NCBI GenBank assembly: GCA_963777775.1
Contig: CAVZRL010000009.1
Coordinates: 1,488,001-1,552,000, forward strand
DNA: 64,000 bases
Direction of reading: 5' to 3'
Source: WHSW01 sp963777775
GTDB taxonomy: Bacteria; Actinomycetota; Thermoleophilia; Solirubrobacterales; 70-9
Shown here: positions 51,366 to 59,367 of the stretch, one piece after another
Layout of the letters: each line of letters starts with the position of its first letter
Numbering within the stretch: position 1 is the stretch's first letter
Made by a program: the position numbers and the translations under genes
Notes under the pieces: model-generated
What the model was told of the DNA's origin: nothing
The model's database searches: none
What the model saw: only the letters and a program-made list of their open reading frames with translations

Positions 51366-53177
51366 TTGTCTGAGACCACGGCCGCGGCCGAGACCCTGAC
51401 CGAGAACCCGAGGTTGATCGCCTGGGTCGAGGAGGTCGCCGAGCTGACCCAACCCGACTCGATCCACTGGTGCGACGGGTCGGCGGAGGAGTACGACCGC
51501 CTCTGTGAGGAGATGGTCGAGGCAGGGACGTTCGAGAGGCTCGCCGACGCCAAGCGCCCGAACTCCTATCTCGCTCGCTCGGACCCCGGCGACGTCGCCA
51601 GGGTCGAGGACCGGACCTTCATCTGCTCGGAGCGCGAGTCGGATGCCGGGCCGACGAACAATTGGCACGAGCCGGGAGCGATGCGAGCCGAGCTCGAGGG
51701 ACTGTTCCGCGGCTCGATGAGGGGCCGGACGATGTACGTGGTCCCGTTCTCGATGGGCCCGCTGGGCTCGCGGATCTCCCACGTCGGAGTCCAGCTCACC
51801 GACTCCCCGTACGTCGTGGTCTCGATGCGGATCATGACCCGGATGGGGCTCGGCGCGCTCGAGGCACTCGGCGAGGGCGGCGACTTCGTTCCCTGCCTGC
51901 ACTCGGTCGGCATGCCGCTCGCCGAGGGCGAGGAGGACGTTCCGTGGCCGTGCGACGCGGAGAACAAGTACATCGTCCACTTCCCCGAGGCGCGCGAGAT
52001 CTGGTCCTACGGCTCCGGCTACGGCGGCAACGCCCTGCTCGGCAAGAAGTGCTTCGCGCTGCGGATCGCCTCGGCGATGGCGCGCGACGAGGGTTGGATG
52101 GCCGAGCACATGCTGATTCTCAAGCTGACCTCGCCCGAGGGGGAGGTCAAGTACGTGACCGGGGCGTTCCCGTCCGCATGCGGGAAGACGAACCTGGCGA
52201 TGCTGGTTCCAACCCTGCCCGGGTGGGAGGTAGAGACGATCGGCGACGACATCGCCTGGATGAAGTTTGGCGAGGACGGCCGCCTCTACGCAGTCAACCC
52301 CGAGGCGGGGTTCTTCGGCGTCGCCCCGAACACGAGCCACAAGACGAACCCGAACGCGATGGGGATGATCGAGCGCAACTCGATCTTCACCAACTGCGCC
52401 CGCACCGACGACGGTGACATCTGGTGGGAGGGGATGACCGGTGAGCCTCCTGCGCACGCAATCGATTGGAAGGGCAACGATTGGACCCCGGACTCGCCCG
52501 AGTCGGCCGCGCATCCGAACGCCCGCTTCACGGTCGCGGCGGCGCAATGCCCGTCGATCGCTCCCGAATGGCAGGACCCCGAAGGGGTGCCCATCGACGC
52601 CTTTCTGTTCGGCGGCCGGCGCGCGACCGTGGTCCCGCTGGTCAGCGAAGCGACCGATTGGGAGCACGGCGTCTTCCTCGGCGCGACGATGTCCTCGGAG
52701 ACGACCGCCGCGCAGGCGGGTGAGGTCGGGAAGCTGCGCTTCGACCCGATGGCGATGCTGCCGTTCTGCGGCTACAACATGGCCGACCTATTCGGTCACT
52801 GGCTGGCGCTCGGGCGAGCGCACCCGAACAGGATGCCGCGGGTGTTCGTCGTCAACTGGTTCCGCAAGGACACCGACGGCAAGTTCATCTGGCCCGGGTT
52901 TGGCGAGAACAGCCGGGTGCTCGAGTGGGTCTTTCGCCGTTGCAACGGCGAGGGGGAAACGGTCGAGACCCCGATCGGGTCGGTGCCGGCGCCTGGGGAG
53001 CTCGAGCTCGAGGGCCTCTCGATCCCCGACGAGGCGATGGCCGAGCTGCTCACCGTCGATCCGGACGCCCTGCTCGCCCAGATCCCCCAGCTCGAGGAGT
53101 TCCTGAGCCAGTTCGGCGACCGCCTGCCCGCCGAGATCTCCGCCCAGCTCGAGGCGCTCAAGGACCGCCTCGACTGA
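51366..53177 (+). CDS. pckG: Phosphoenolpyruvate carboxykinase (GTP)
   Basis: 603 residues. Family signatures of the GTP enzyme: the hyper-reactive cysteine P-loop F-P-S-A-C-G-K-T-N-L-A-M-L (Cys272), I-G-D-D-I-A-W-M-K kinase-2, Y-V-V-P-F-S-M-G-P substrate loop, P-E-A-G-F-F-G-V-A-P and F-G-G-R-R-A. It makes PEP from oxaloacetate, the first step of gluconeogenesis. TTG 51366 chosen: AAAGGAG lies 12 bases upstream and an earlier TTG (51354) has no room for one. It ends with an unusual 60-residue acidic helical tail after V-F-R-R-C, slightly longer than common family lengths. Confidence 0.95.
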   Translation: MSETTAAAETLTENPRLIAWVEEVAELTQPDSIHWCDGSAEEYDRLCEEMVEAGTFERLADAKRPNSYLARSDPGDVARVEDRTFICSERESDAGPTNNWHEPGAMRAELEGLFRGSMRGRTMYVVPFSMGPLGSRISHVGVQLTDSPYVVVSMRIMTRMGLGALEALGEGGDFVPCLHSVGMPLAEGEEDVPWPCDAENKYIVHFPEAREIWSYGSGYGGNALLGKKCFALRIASAMARDEGWMAEHMLILKLTSPEGEVKYVTGAFPSACGKTNLAMLVPTLPGWEVETIGDDIAWMKFGEDGRLYAVNPEAGFFGVAPNTSHKTNPNAMGMIERNSIFTNCARTDDGDIWWEGMTGEPPAHAIDWKGNDWTPDSPESAAHPNARFTVAAAQCPSIAPEWQDPEGVPIDAFLFGGRRATVVPLVSEATDWEHGVFLGATMSSETTAAQAGEVGKLRFDPMAMLPFCGYNMADLFGHWLALGRAHPNRMPRVFVVNWFRKDTDGKFIWPGFGENSRVLEWVFRRCNGEGETVETPIGSVPAPGELELEGLSIPDEAMAELLTVDPDALLAQIPQLEEFLSQFGDRLPAEISAQLEALKDRLD

Positions 53178-53195
53178 GACGAGCCGCGGGCCGGA

Positions 53196-53603
53196 TCAGC
53201 GCGCGTAGCGGGTCAGCCCGGCTCGCACGGTCTCAGGAATCGAAACGACACCGCCGGCCTCGGTGTCGACGAAGACGTGTCGGAGCTCGCCCTCGGCGAC
53301 CGTCTCCCCGGCCCGCTCGATCGCCAGCTCGGTGCTCATCGAGGCGTTGCCGAGGCTGACCGACCGGACCACGAGGACCGCCTCGTCGTCGAACTCGAGC
53401 CCCGCCATGTAGCGGATTCGTGCCTCGGCGACGACGATGTCGATGCCGCCGTCGATCATCGCGCTGTAGCCGCCGAGCTCACGCCAGAGCTCGGTCATCG
53501 CGATGTCGAAGTAGGCGAGGTAGTTGGCGTTGAAGACGTGGCCCTGGGGATCGCATTCGTTGTAGCGGACCCGGATCGGGTGGCGGAACTGGGCCGGCGG
53601 CAT
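53196..53603 (-). CDS. Acyl-CoA thioesterase, 4HBT hotdog fold
   Basis: 135 residues. The 4HBT signature Y-N-E-C-D-P-Q-G-H-V-F-N-A-N-Y-L-A-Y-F-D carries the catalytic Asp18, and the hotdog helix follows. Family members hydrolyse acyl-CoA thioesters. It ends 18 bases from the convergent pckG stop and lies 10 bases downstream of the malyl-CoA-lyase-type gene, so these two are probably one operon; several malyl-CoA lyases work with a thioesterase to yield free malate. Confidence 0.85.
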   Translation of the reverse strand: MPPAQFRHPIRVRYNECDPQGHVFNANYLAYFDIAMTELWRELGGYSAMIDGGIDIVVAEARIRYMAGLEFDDEAVLVVRSVSLGNASMSTELAIERAGETVAEGELRHVFVDTEAGGVVSIPETVRAGLTRYAR

Positions 53604-53613
53604 CGCTGCCTGC

Positions 53614-54663
53614 TCAAAGTCCGTAGGCGTCGGCCAGCTCGGCGTCCTTGCGCGCCAGCATCTCGGCCAGCTCGACCATCACCTTGCATTGCTTCCAGGT
53701 CGCGTCGTCCTGCATCTTGCCGTCGATCATGTGAACGCCACGCCCGTCAGGGATCGCCTCGATCACCTTGCGGGCGAACTTGACCTCGTCGGGGTCGGGG
53801 CTGAAGACCTTCTTCGCCACCTCGATCTGGGCGGGGTGCAGCGACCAGGCGCCGACGCAACCGAGCAGGAACGCGGCTCGGAACTGCGCCTCGCACCCGG
53901 CGATGTCCTTGATGTCCCCATAGGGCCCGTAGAAGGGAAGGATCCCGGCCGTTGCGCAGGCGTCGACCATGCGCGCGATCGAGTAGTGCCAGGGGTCCTG
54001 CTGGGCGGTCGCACGCGGCGCCTCGGGATCGTCGGGATCGGGGTCGTTGATCACCAGGTAGCCGGGGTGCCCGCCGCCGACCCGGGTCGTCTTCATCCGC
54101 CGCGAGGCCGCCAGGTCGGCGGGCCCGAAGCTCATCCCCTGCATCCGCGGCGAGGCGGTGGCAATCTCCTCGACGTTGACGACGCCCTGGGCGGTCTCCA
54201 GGATCGCGTGGACCAGCAGCGGCCGCTCGAGGTGGGCCTTTGCCTCGAGCTGGGCGAGCAGGCGGTCCACGTAGTGGATGTCGTGTGCGCCCTCGACCTT
54301 CGGCACCATGATCACGTCGAGCTTGTCGCCGATCTCGGTCACCAGCGTGGTCAGGTCATCGAGCACCCAGGGGCTTTCGAGCGCGTTGACGCGGGTCCAG
54401 AGCGCGGTCTCGCCGAAATCGGTCGCCTTGCCGACGCGCACCAGGCCCTCGCGCGCCGCCACCTTCTTGTCGACCGGGACCGCGTCCTCGAGGTTGCCGA
54501 GCAGGATGTCGGCCTGCTCGGCCATCTCGGGCACCTTGGCCGCCATCTTCTCGTTCGAGGCGTCGAAGAAATGGATCATCCGCGAGGGCCTGAACGGCAC
54601 CTCGAGAACCGGGTCGGGGGCGCCGATCGCGAGCGGCTTGGCGAAATCACGGGGGTTGCGCAA
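53614..54663 (-). CDS. L-malyl-CoA / beta-methylmalyl-CoA lyase-type HpcH/HpaI lyase
   Basis: 349 residues, very similar in layout to the bacterial Mcl enzymes of Chloroflexus and Rhodobacter. It opens with P-L-A-I-G-A-P-D-P and R-P-S-R-M-I-H-F-F-D, then L-L-G-N-L-E-D-A-V-P (Mg-binding Asp/Glu), a V-P-K-V-E-G loop, I-L-E-T-A-Q-G-V-V-N and S-F-G-P-A-D-L-A-A-S. Mcl enzymes cleave malyl-CoA or methylmalyl-CoA to acetyl-CoA or propionyl-CoA plus glyoxylate. TTG 54663 has AGGAGACC upstream. Its companion thioesterase is downstream, and the SucCD-like pair is 2.5 kb away. Confidence 0.88.
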   Translation of the reverse strand: MRNPRDFAKPLAIGAPDPVLEVPFRPSRMIHFFDASNEKMAAKVPEMAEQADILLGNLEDAVPVDKKVAAREGLVRVGKATDFGETALWTRVNALESPWVLDDLTTLVTEIGDKLDVIMVPKVEGAHDIHYVDRLLAQLEAKAHLERPLLVHAILETAQGVVNVEEIATASPRMQGMSFGPADLAASRRMKTTRVGGGHPGYLVINDPDPDDPEAPRATAQQDPWHYSIARMVDACATAGILPFYGPYGDIKDIAGCEAQFRAAFLLGCVGAWSLHPAQIEVAKKVFSPDPDEVKFARKVIEAIPDGRGVHMIDGKMQDDATWKQCKVMVELAEMLARKDAELADAYGL

Positions 54664-54707
54664 GTTGGTCTCCTGGGTCGTTGGCCGCGAACGCTAGCGT
54701 GAGCCGG

Positions 54708-55160
54708 ATGGCCGTCGAGATCCGTGCCGCGCTGCCGGGGGAGGAGCGGTCGATCGTGCCGCTCTACGAATGGTTGTTCGAGCCGCCGGGCTCGCGACCC
54801 GCCGCGTGGGACGAGCGTCGCGCCGCTGTCGCCCTGCGACAGGCGATCGAATCCCACGACGCCTGCGTGCTGGTCGCCGAGGAGGCGAGGCGAACGTTGG
54901 TCGGCCTCTGCACGGGATACCTGGATCTGCACTCGGTCCGCTTCGGCTACCGGGCCTGGGTCGAGGATCTGGCGGTGGCGCCGGACCGCCGCTCTCGGGG
55001 CATCGGCGCGCTGCTGCTCAGCGCCGCCCGCGATTGGGCCCGGGAGCGGGGCGCGACCCACCTCGAGCTCGACTCCGCCGAGGCCCGGACCGATGCCCAT
55101 CGCTTCTACGAGCGGGAGGGCGCCGCCCACCGTTCGATCAGCTACGGCTGGGAGCTCTGA
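54708..55160 (+). CDS. GNAT family N-acetyltransferase
   Basis: 150 residues, single GNAT domain. The acetyl-CoA pyrophosphate loop R-R-S-R-G-I-G-A-L-L-L is preceded by the strand W-V-E-D-L-A-V-A-P-D, and the C-terminal A-T-H-L-E-L-D-S, F-Y-E-R-E-G-A completes the fold. ATG 54708 avoids nine extra residues that would overlap the lyase promoter. Substrate unknown. Divergent from the lyase gene. Confidence 0.87.
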   Translation: MAVEIRAALPGEERSIVPLYEWLFEPPGSRPAAWDERRAAVALRQAIESHDACVLVAEEARRTLVGLCTGYLDLHSVRFGYRAWVEDLAVAPDRRSRGIGALLLSAARDWARERGATHLELDSAEARTDAHRFYEREGAAHRSISYGWEL

Positions 55161-55178
55161 CCGCGGTAGGGTCGCGCC

Positions 55179-56273
55179 ATGCCCGGCCGCATCGTCCTCT
55201 TCGGCGCCACCGGCTACACCGGGCGGCTGACCGCGGAGGCGATGGTCGCTCGCGGCGACCGACCGGTGCTCGCGGGGCGAAACGCCGAACGCGTCGCGGC
55301 GCTGGCCGAGCAGCTCGGCGGCCTGGAGACCGCGATCGCCGACGTCGCGGAGCCGGCCTCGGTCCGGGCCCTGGTCGAATCGGGCGACGCGCTCGTGGCC
55401 ACCGTCGGGCCGTTTGCGCGCTGGGGGGACCCGGCGGTCGAGGCGGCTATCGATGCCGGCGCCTGCTACCTCGACTCGACCGGAGAGCCGGCGTTCATCC
55501 GCCGGGTGTTCGAGCGGTTCGGGAAGGCCGCCGAGCAAGCCGGGACCGGGCTGGTGACCGCGTTCGGCTACGACTGGGTCCCGGGCAACCTCGCCGGGGC
55601 GCTGGCCCTGCGCGAGGCGGGCGATACTGCCGACCGGATCGACATCGGCTATTTCGCCACCGGCGGTGGCTTTGGCGGATTCAGCGGAGGCACGCTGTCG
55701 TCCCTTGCCGGCGCGATGCTTGAGCCTTCGTTCGTCTGGCGCCAGGGGGTCCGCACCGAGCGCGCTGCCGCCCGTGGGCGGTCGTTCGTCGCCGCCGGCA
55801 AGTCCCGCCAGGCCGTCTCGGTGGGCTCCTCGGAGCACTTCACGCTGCCACGCCTCCATCCGCGCCTGCGGGAGGTGAACGCCTACCTGGGCTGGTTCGG
55901 CTCGGCCTCGCGGGGGATGCAGGCGTTTTCGGCGATCAATGCCGCCGTGCTTCACGTTCCCGGGGCGCGGTCGGGAATCGAGGCGCTCACGCGGCGCTTC
56001 ATCCACGGCTCGACCGGCGGGCCGGACGAGCGGGAACGTGAGGGCACCGGATCGGCGGTCGTGGCGATCGCCTACGGCGGCGGAGAGCAGCTCGCGTCGG
56101 TCGAGCTGCGGGGCGTGAACGGATACGACTTCACTGCGCGCGTCCTCGCTTGGGGCGGGAGCCGGGCCGCCGCCTCGGGGATGCGGGCGGCGGGCGCAGT
56201 CGGCCCCGCGGAGGCGTTCGGGCTCGACGCGCTCGAGGCAGGCTGCGCCGAATCGGGGATCACCCGGAGCTGA
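55179..56273 (+). CDS. Saccharopine-dehydrogenase-like (trans-acting enoyl reductase type) protein
   Basis: 364 residues. Rossmann start I-V-L-F-G-A-T-G-Y-T-G-R-L, then L-A-G-R-N, V-A-T-V-G-P-F-A-R-W-G and Y-L-D-S-T-G-E-P, as in the saccharopine dehydrogenase NADP-binding family and the mycobacterial trans-acting enoyl reductases. The substrate domain is of the same type. 18 bases after the GNAT gene, so a common transcript is likely. Its 3' end overlaps the convergent NTF2-like gene by 14 bases. Confidence 0.84.
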   Translation: MPGRIVLFGATGYTGRLTAEAMVARGDRPVLAGRNAERVAALAEQLGGLETAIADVAEPASVRALVESGDALVATVGPFARWGDPAVEAAIDAGACYLDSTGEPAFIRRVFERFGKAAEQAGTGLVTAFGYDWVPGNLAGALALREAGDTADRIDIGYFATGGGFGGFSGGTLSSLAGAMLEPSFVWRQGVRTERAAARGRSFVAAGKSRQAVSVGSSEHFTLPRLHPRLREVNAYLGWFGSASRGMQAFSAINAAVLHVPGARSGIEALTRRFIHGSTGGPDEREREGTGSAVVAIAYGGGEQLASVELRGVNGYDFTARVLAWGGSRAAASGMRAAGAVGPAEAFGLDALEAGCAESGITRS

Positions 56274-56706
56274 GCCCGGCGGCGCGCAGAGCGGCGTCAC
56301 GGTCGAGATGGAGCTCGAGCCTCGTCAGCCGCCCGTCGGCGAACCTGAACACCATCGCGCTCGGTTGGGTGATCTCGACCCCGTCGCGATGCGTGGTGGC
56401 GATCTGCTTGACCATCAGCACGATGTGGTCCTCGGACTCCCGTACCTCTTCGAGCTCGGCTCGGACTGTCTCAAACGCCTCGCCCCAGTCCCGCCAGGCG
56501 TTTCCCAGGCCCTCGACGCCCGGGTAGGTCGTGCCCACCACCGGCGGTGCTCCCACCATCACGCAGACGAAGTCGGGCGCGGCCACCTCCGAGAGAAAGA
56601 CGGTGAGCGCCGGCAGGGCATCCTCCATGTAGCCCAGATCGCTCCCGTCCCGGAGCATCCCCGTGAGGGCCTCCAACGCAAGCGCCTTGGGGTCGAGGTC
56701 GGCCAC
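56260..56706 (-). CDS. SnoaL-like (NTF2-fold) protein
   Basis: 148 residues from GTG 56706; a frame-long alternative at 56766 would overlap the acyl-CoA dehydrogenase start. Signature stretch L-G-N-A-W-R-D-W-G-E-A-F-E-T-V-R-A-E-L, then the strands H-I-V-L-M-V-K-Q-I-A-T-T-H-R-D-G-V and V-F-R-F-A-D-G-R-L-T-R-L-E-L-H-L, ending D-A-A-L-R-A-A-G-L. The same ending and W-R-D motif occur in the decayed copy at 6306-6572, so the two belong to one subfamily. Function unknown. Confidence 0.8.
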   Translation of the reverse strand: MADLDPKALALEALTGMLRDGSDLGYMEDALPALTVFLSEVAAPDFVCVMVGAPPVVGTTYPGVEGLGNAWRDWGEAFETVRAELEEVRESEDHIVLMVKQIATTHRDGVEITQPSAMVFRFADGRLTRLELHLDRDAALRAAGLSSG

Positions 56707-56752
56707 GGCGTCGAAGTATCCTCTGCCGCCCGACGAGCACGAGACCGGAGCG

Positions 56753-57964
56753 ATGGCCCTAGCCACACCGACCTATCAGGAGAAGACCGACGAGCAGCAG
56801 GCGATCACCGAGATGGTGCGCCAGTTCGTCGACAACGAGATCATCCCCGTCGCCGAGGAGTTCGACCACGAGGACAAGTTCCCCGAGGCGATCGTCGAGC
56901 AGATGAAGGAACTGGGGCTGTTCGGGGTCACGATCCCCGAGCAGTACGGCGGCATGGGCCTCGATCTGACCACCTACGCGATGATCGTCGAGGAGCTCTC
57001 GCGGGGTTGGATCTCGATCTCGGGAGTCGTCAACACCCACTTCATCGGCTCGTATCTGCTGATCAAGTTCGGCACCGAGGAGCAGAAGGACCACTTCCTG
57101 CCCCGGATGGCGACCGGCGAGATCCGGGCCGCCTTCTCGCTCTCCGAGCCGGAGGTCGGGTCCGACGTCCAGGGGATCAAGGCGACCGCGACGCAGGCCG
57201 GGGACGGGGCCTGGGAGCTCAACGGGCAGAAGATGTGGGTCACCAACGGGCTCGGCTCGGGGATCGTCTTCGTGCTCATGAAGACCGACCCCAAGGCCGA
57301 CCCGCCGTACAAGGGGATGACCTGCTTCATCACCGAGAAGGAGCCGTGGGCGGAGCGCAACGAGGGCGACTTCGCCGGGCTCGAGATCCCACCGAAGATC
57401 AAGAAGATGGGCTACAAGGGCGTCGAGTCGACCGAGCTCGTCTACAACGGCTACCGCTGCCCGGAGGATCGCGTGCTCGGCGGCGCCGACGGCGTCGGGG
57501 CGGGCTTCAAGCAGATGATGGACGCGCTCGAGGTCGGCCGGGTGAACGTCGCCGCCCGCGGCGTGGGGATCGCGCAGCGGGCGCTCGAGCTGGCGCTGCG
57601 CTACTCGCAGGAGCGCAAGACCTTCGGCAAGCCGATCGCCCAGCACCAGGCGATCCAGTTCAAGCTCGCCGAGATGGCGACCAAGGTCGAGGCGGCCCGG
57701 CTGCTGACCACCAAGGCGGCGCGACTCAAGGACGCCGGCGAGCGCTCGGATCTCGAAGCCGGGATGGCGAAGCTGTTCGCTTCGGAGACCGGCAAGGAGG
57801 TGGTCGAGGAGGCGTTCCGAATCCACGGCGGCTACGGCTACTCGAAGGAGTACGAGATCGAGCGCCTGTACCGCGATGCGCCGCTGCTGCTGATCGGCGA
57901 GGGCACGTCCGAGATCCAGAAGATGGTGATCGGCAAGAAGGTCCTCGAGCGAAACAAGAACTGA
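56753..57964 (+). CDS. Acyl-CoA dehydrogenase
   Basis: 403 residues, complete ACAD. N-terminal helical domain; F-S-L-S-E-P-E-V-G-S-D; W-V-T-N-G; R-V-N-V-A-A-R-G-V-G-I-A-Q; F-G-K-P-I-A-Q-H-Q-A-I-Q-F; and I-H-G-G-Y-G-Y followed by I-G-E-G-T-S-E-I-Q, where the Glu is the likely catalytic base of short-chain-type enzymes. It oxidises an acyl-CoA at the alpha-beta bond and passes electrons to ETF. EtfBA-EtfD encoded at 6672-10366 are candidate partners. The SDR gene follows after 5 bases. Confidence 0.93.
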   Translation: MALATPTYQEKTDEQQAITEMVRQFVDNEIIPVAEEFDHEDKFPEAIVEQMKELGLFGVTIPEQYGGMGLDLTTYAMIVEELSRGWISISGVVNTHFIGSYLLIKFGTEEQKDHFLPRMATGEIRAAFSLSEPEVGSDVQGIKATATQAGDGAWELNGQKMWVTNGLGSGIVFVLMKTDPKADPPYKGMTCFITEKEPWAERNEGDFAGLEIPPKIKKMGYKGVESTELVYNGYRCPEDRVLGGADGVGAGFKQMMDALEVGRVNVAARGVGIAQRALELALRYSQERKTFGKPIAQHQAIQFKLAEMATKVEAARLLTTKAARLKDAGERSDLEAGMAKLFASETGKEVVEEAFRIHGGYGYSKEYEIERLYRDAPLLLIGEGTSEIQKMVIGKKVLERNKN

Positions 57965-57969
57965 CCACG

Positions 57970-58635
57970 ATGAGGGTCGCGCTGGTCAGCGGCGCCAACC
58001 GCGGCATCGGCCGCGAGATCGCGATCCAGCTCGCGCGTGACCACGAATTCCTCGTCCTCGCCGGGGCCCGCGACCCGGAGACGGTCGAGGTCGCCGACAA
58101 CGTGGTCGCGCTCGAGCTCGATGTAACCGACGACGACAGTGTCGGCGCCGCCCTCGCCGGCGCCGAGGAGAATCCGGGATCCCTCGACGTCCTCGTCAAC
58201 AACGCCGGCATCTACGGGCCGTACGAGGGGGTCGCCGACTACGACCTCGCCGAAGCCCGTCGGGTGATCGAGACCAACGTCTTCGGGCCTTGGCGGCTGA
58301 TCCAGGCAGCGCTGCCGCTGCTGCGCCGCAGTGGGTCGCCGCGAATCGTCAACGTCTCCAGCGGCGCCGGCCAGCTCGCCGAGATGGGCGGTGGCGGCAC
58401 GGCCTACAGGCTCTCAAAGGCGGCCCTCAACGCGCTCACACGCACCCTCGCCGCCGAGGAGTCCGAGATCAAGGTCAACGCGATCTGCCCCGGCTGGGTC
58501 AGCACTGACATGGGTGGATCGTCGGCGCCGCGCTCGGTCGAGCAGGGCGCCGATACCGCGGTCTGGCTGGCGACGATGCCCGCCGGCGGCCCCAGCGGCG
58601 GCTTCTTCCGCGACCGCGAGCCGATTCCCTGGTAG
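57970..58635 (+). CDS. Short-chain dehydrogenase/reductase
   Basis: 221 residues. S-G-A-N-R-G-I-G at 7-14; N-N-A-G-I near 78; the catalytic region N-V-S-S-G-A-G and Y-R-L-S-K (Tyr and Lys). The ending (G-G-F-F-R-D-R-E-P-I-P-W) matches a small SDR subgroup acting on carbonyl compounds. In a unit with the upstream acyl-CoA dehydrogenase. Substrate unknown. Confidence 0.9.
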   Translation: MRVALVSGANRGIGREIAIQLARDHEFLVLAGARDPETVEVADNVVALELDVTDDDSVGAALAGAEENPGSLDVLVNNAGIYGPYEGVADYDLAEARRVIETNVFGPWRLIQAALPLLRRSGSPRIVNVSSGAGQLAEMGGGGTAYRLSKAALNALTRTLAAEESEIKVNAICPGWVSTDMGGSSAPRSVEQGADTAVWLATMPAGGPSGGFFRDREPIPW

Positions 58636-58644
58636 AACGCGCGG

Positions 58645-59010
58645 ATGGCGGCGAGCACGGCAGAGCTGATCCGGACCGCCGTGGTGCAGCTCCAGGACGA
58701 GGTGCCGGCGCTTGCGAACCTGAAGCTGGTCCTCGGACTCGAGCTGCGCGGGCGAGGAGACGTGCAGCTCTACCGGGTCGAGTTGCCGGGGCCGAAGATC
58801 TCGAAGGGGTTCGCCGACGACGAGCGCCTGCACGTCTCGCTGCCGCGCTCGCACTTCAACGAGCTCGCGGCCGACGGCAAGCTCAAGCACTGGCACGAGG
58901 CCTACGACCACGGCCACGTCAAGGTCGAGGGCGATCCCAACATCCAGAAGCTCGTCGGTCAGGTGATCGCGCGGACCGAGGCGCGCGGCCAGCTCAGAAG
59001 GGCGCGCTGA
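58645..59010 (+). CDS. Uncharacterised protein, tandem paralogue A
   Basis: 121 residues. It and the next gene are related: both begin with A-E-L-I-R-x-A-V and carry R-V-E-L-P-G-P, a D-D-E-R-L or E-D-E-R-L stretch and a closing W-x-E-A-Y with G-H-x-K-V-x-G-D-P. The C-terminal piece resembles the end of SCP2-like sterol-binding domains (substrate cavity helix), but that is weak. No signal or membrane segment. Starts 9 bases after the SDR. Confidence 0.6.
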   Translation: MAASTAELIRTAVVQLQDEVPALANLKLVLGLELRGRGDVQLYRVELPGPKISKGFADDERLHVSLPRSHFNELAADGKLKHWHEAYDHGHVKVEGDPNIQKLVGQVIARTEARGQLRRAR

Positions 59011-59019
59011 GCCCGCCGC

Positions 59020-59367
59020 ATGGCCTCCGACGCCGAGCTGATCCGCGGCGCGGTCGGCCGCGTCCAGGGACAGGCCCCGAAGCTCGCCGGGCTGAGGCTC
59101 GTTTTCGGGGTCGAGCTGACCGGCGGCGGGCTCACCGGCCCCGCGAGGTCGGATCGGTTCCGGGTCGAGCTTCCAGGGCCCGCGGTCAGCGACGGGCCCG
59201 GCGAGGACGAGCGCTTGACGGTCTCGATTCCGCGCCCGATGTTCAGCCTGCTCGCCGAGGAGGGTGAGCTCGTCGACTGGCGCGAGGCCTATCGCTACGG
59301 CCATCTCAAGGTCGACGGCGATCCGCGCGTGATCCGCCTCCTCGGACGGGCGATCGGCGGGGCATGA
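59020..59367 (+). CDS. Uncharacterised protein, tandem paralogue B
   Basis: 115 residues, paralogous to the preceding gene, with closest matching in R-V-E-L-P-G-P, E-R-L-T-V-S-I-P-R, D-W-R-E-A-Y and the final G-D-P-R-V-I-R-L-L-G-R. The two differ by a small insertion in B after F-G-V-E-L. Start 9 bases after A; the TGA overlaps the ATG of the AlkZ-like gene by four bases. A recent tandem duplication in a coupled string of genes. Function unknown. Confidence 0.6.
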   Translation: MASDAELIRGAVGRVQGQAPKLAGLRLVFGVELTGGGLTGPARSDRFRVELPGPAVSDGPGEDERLTVSIPRPMFSLLAEEGELVDWREAYRYGHLKVDGDPRVIRLLGRAIGGA

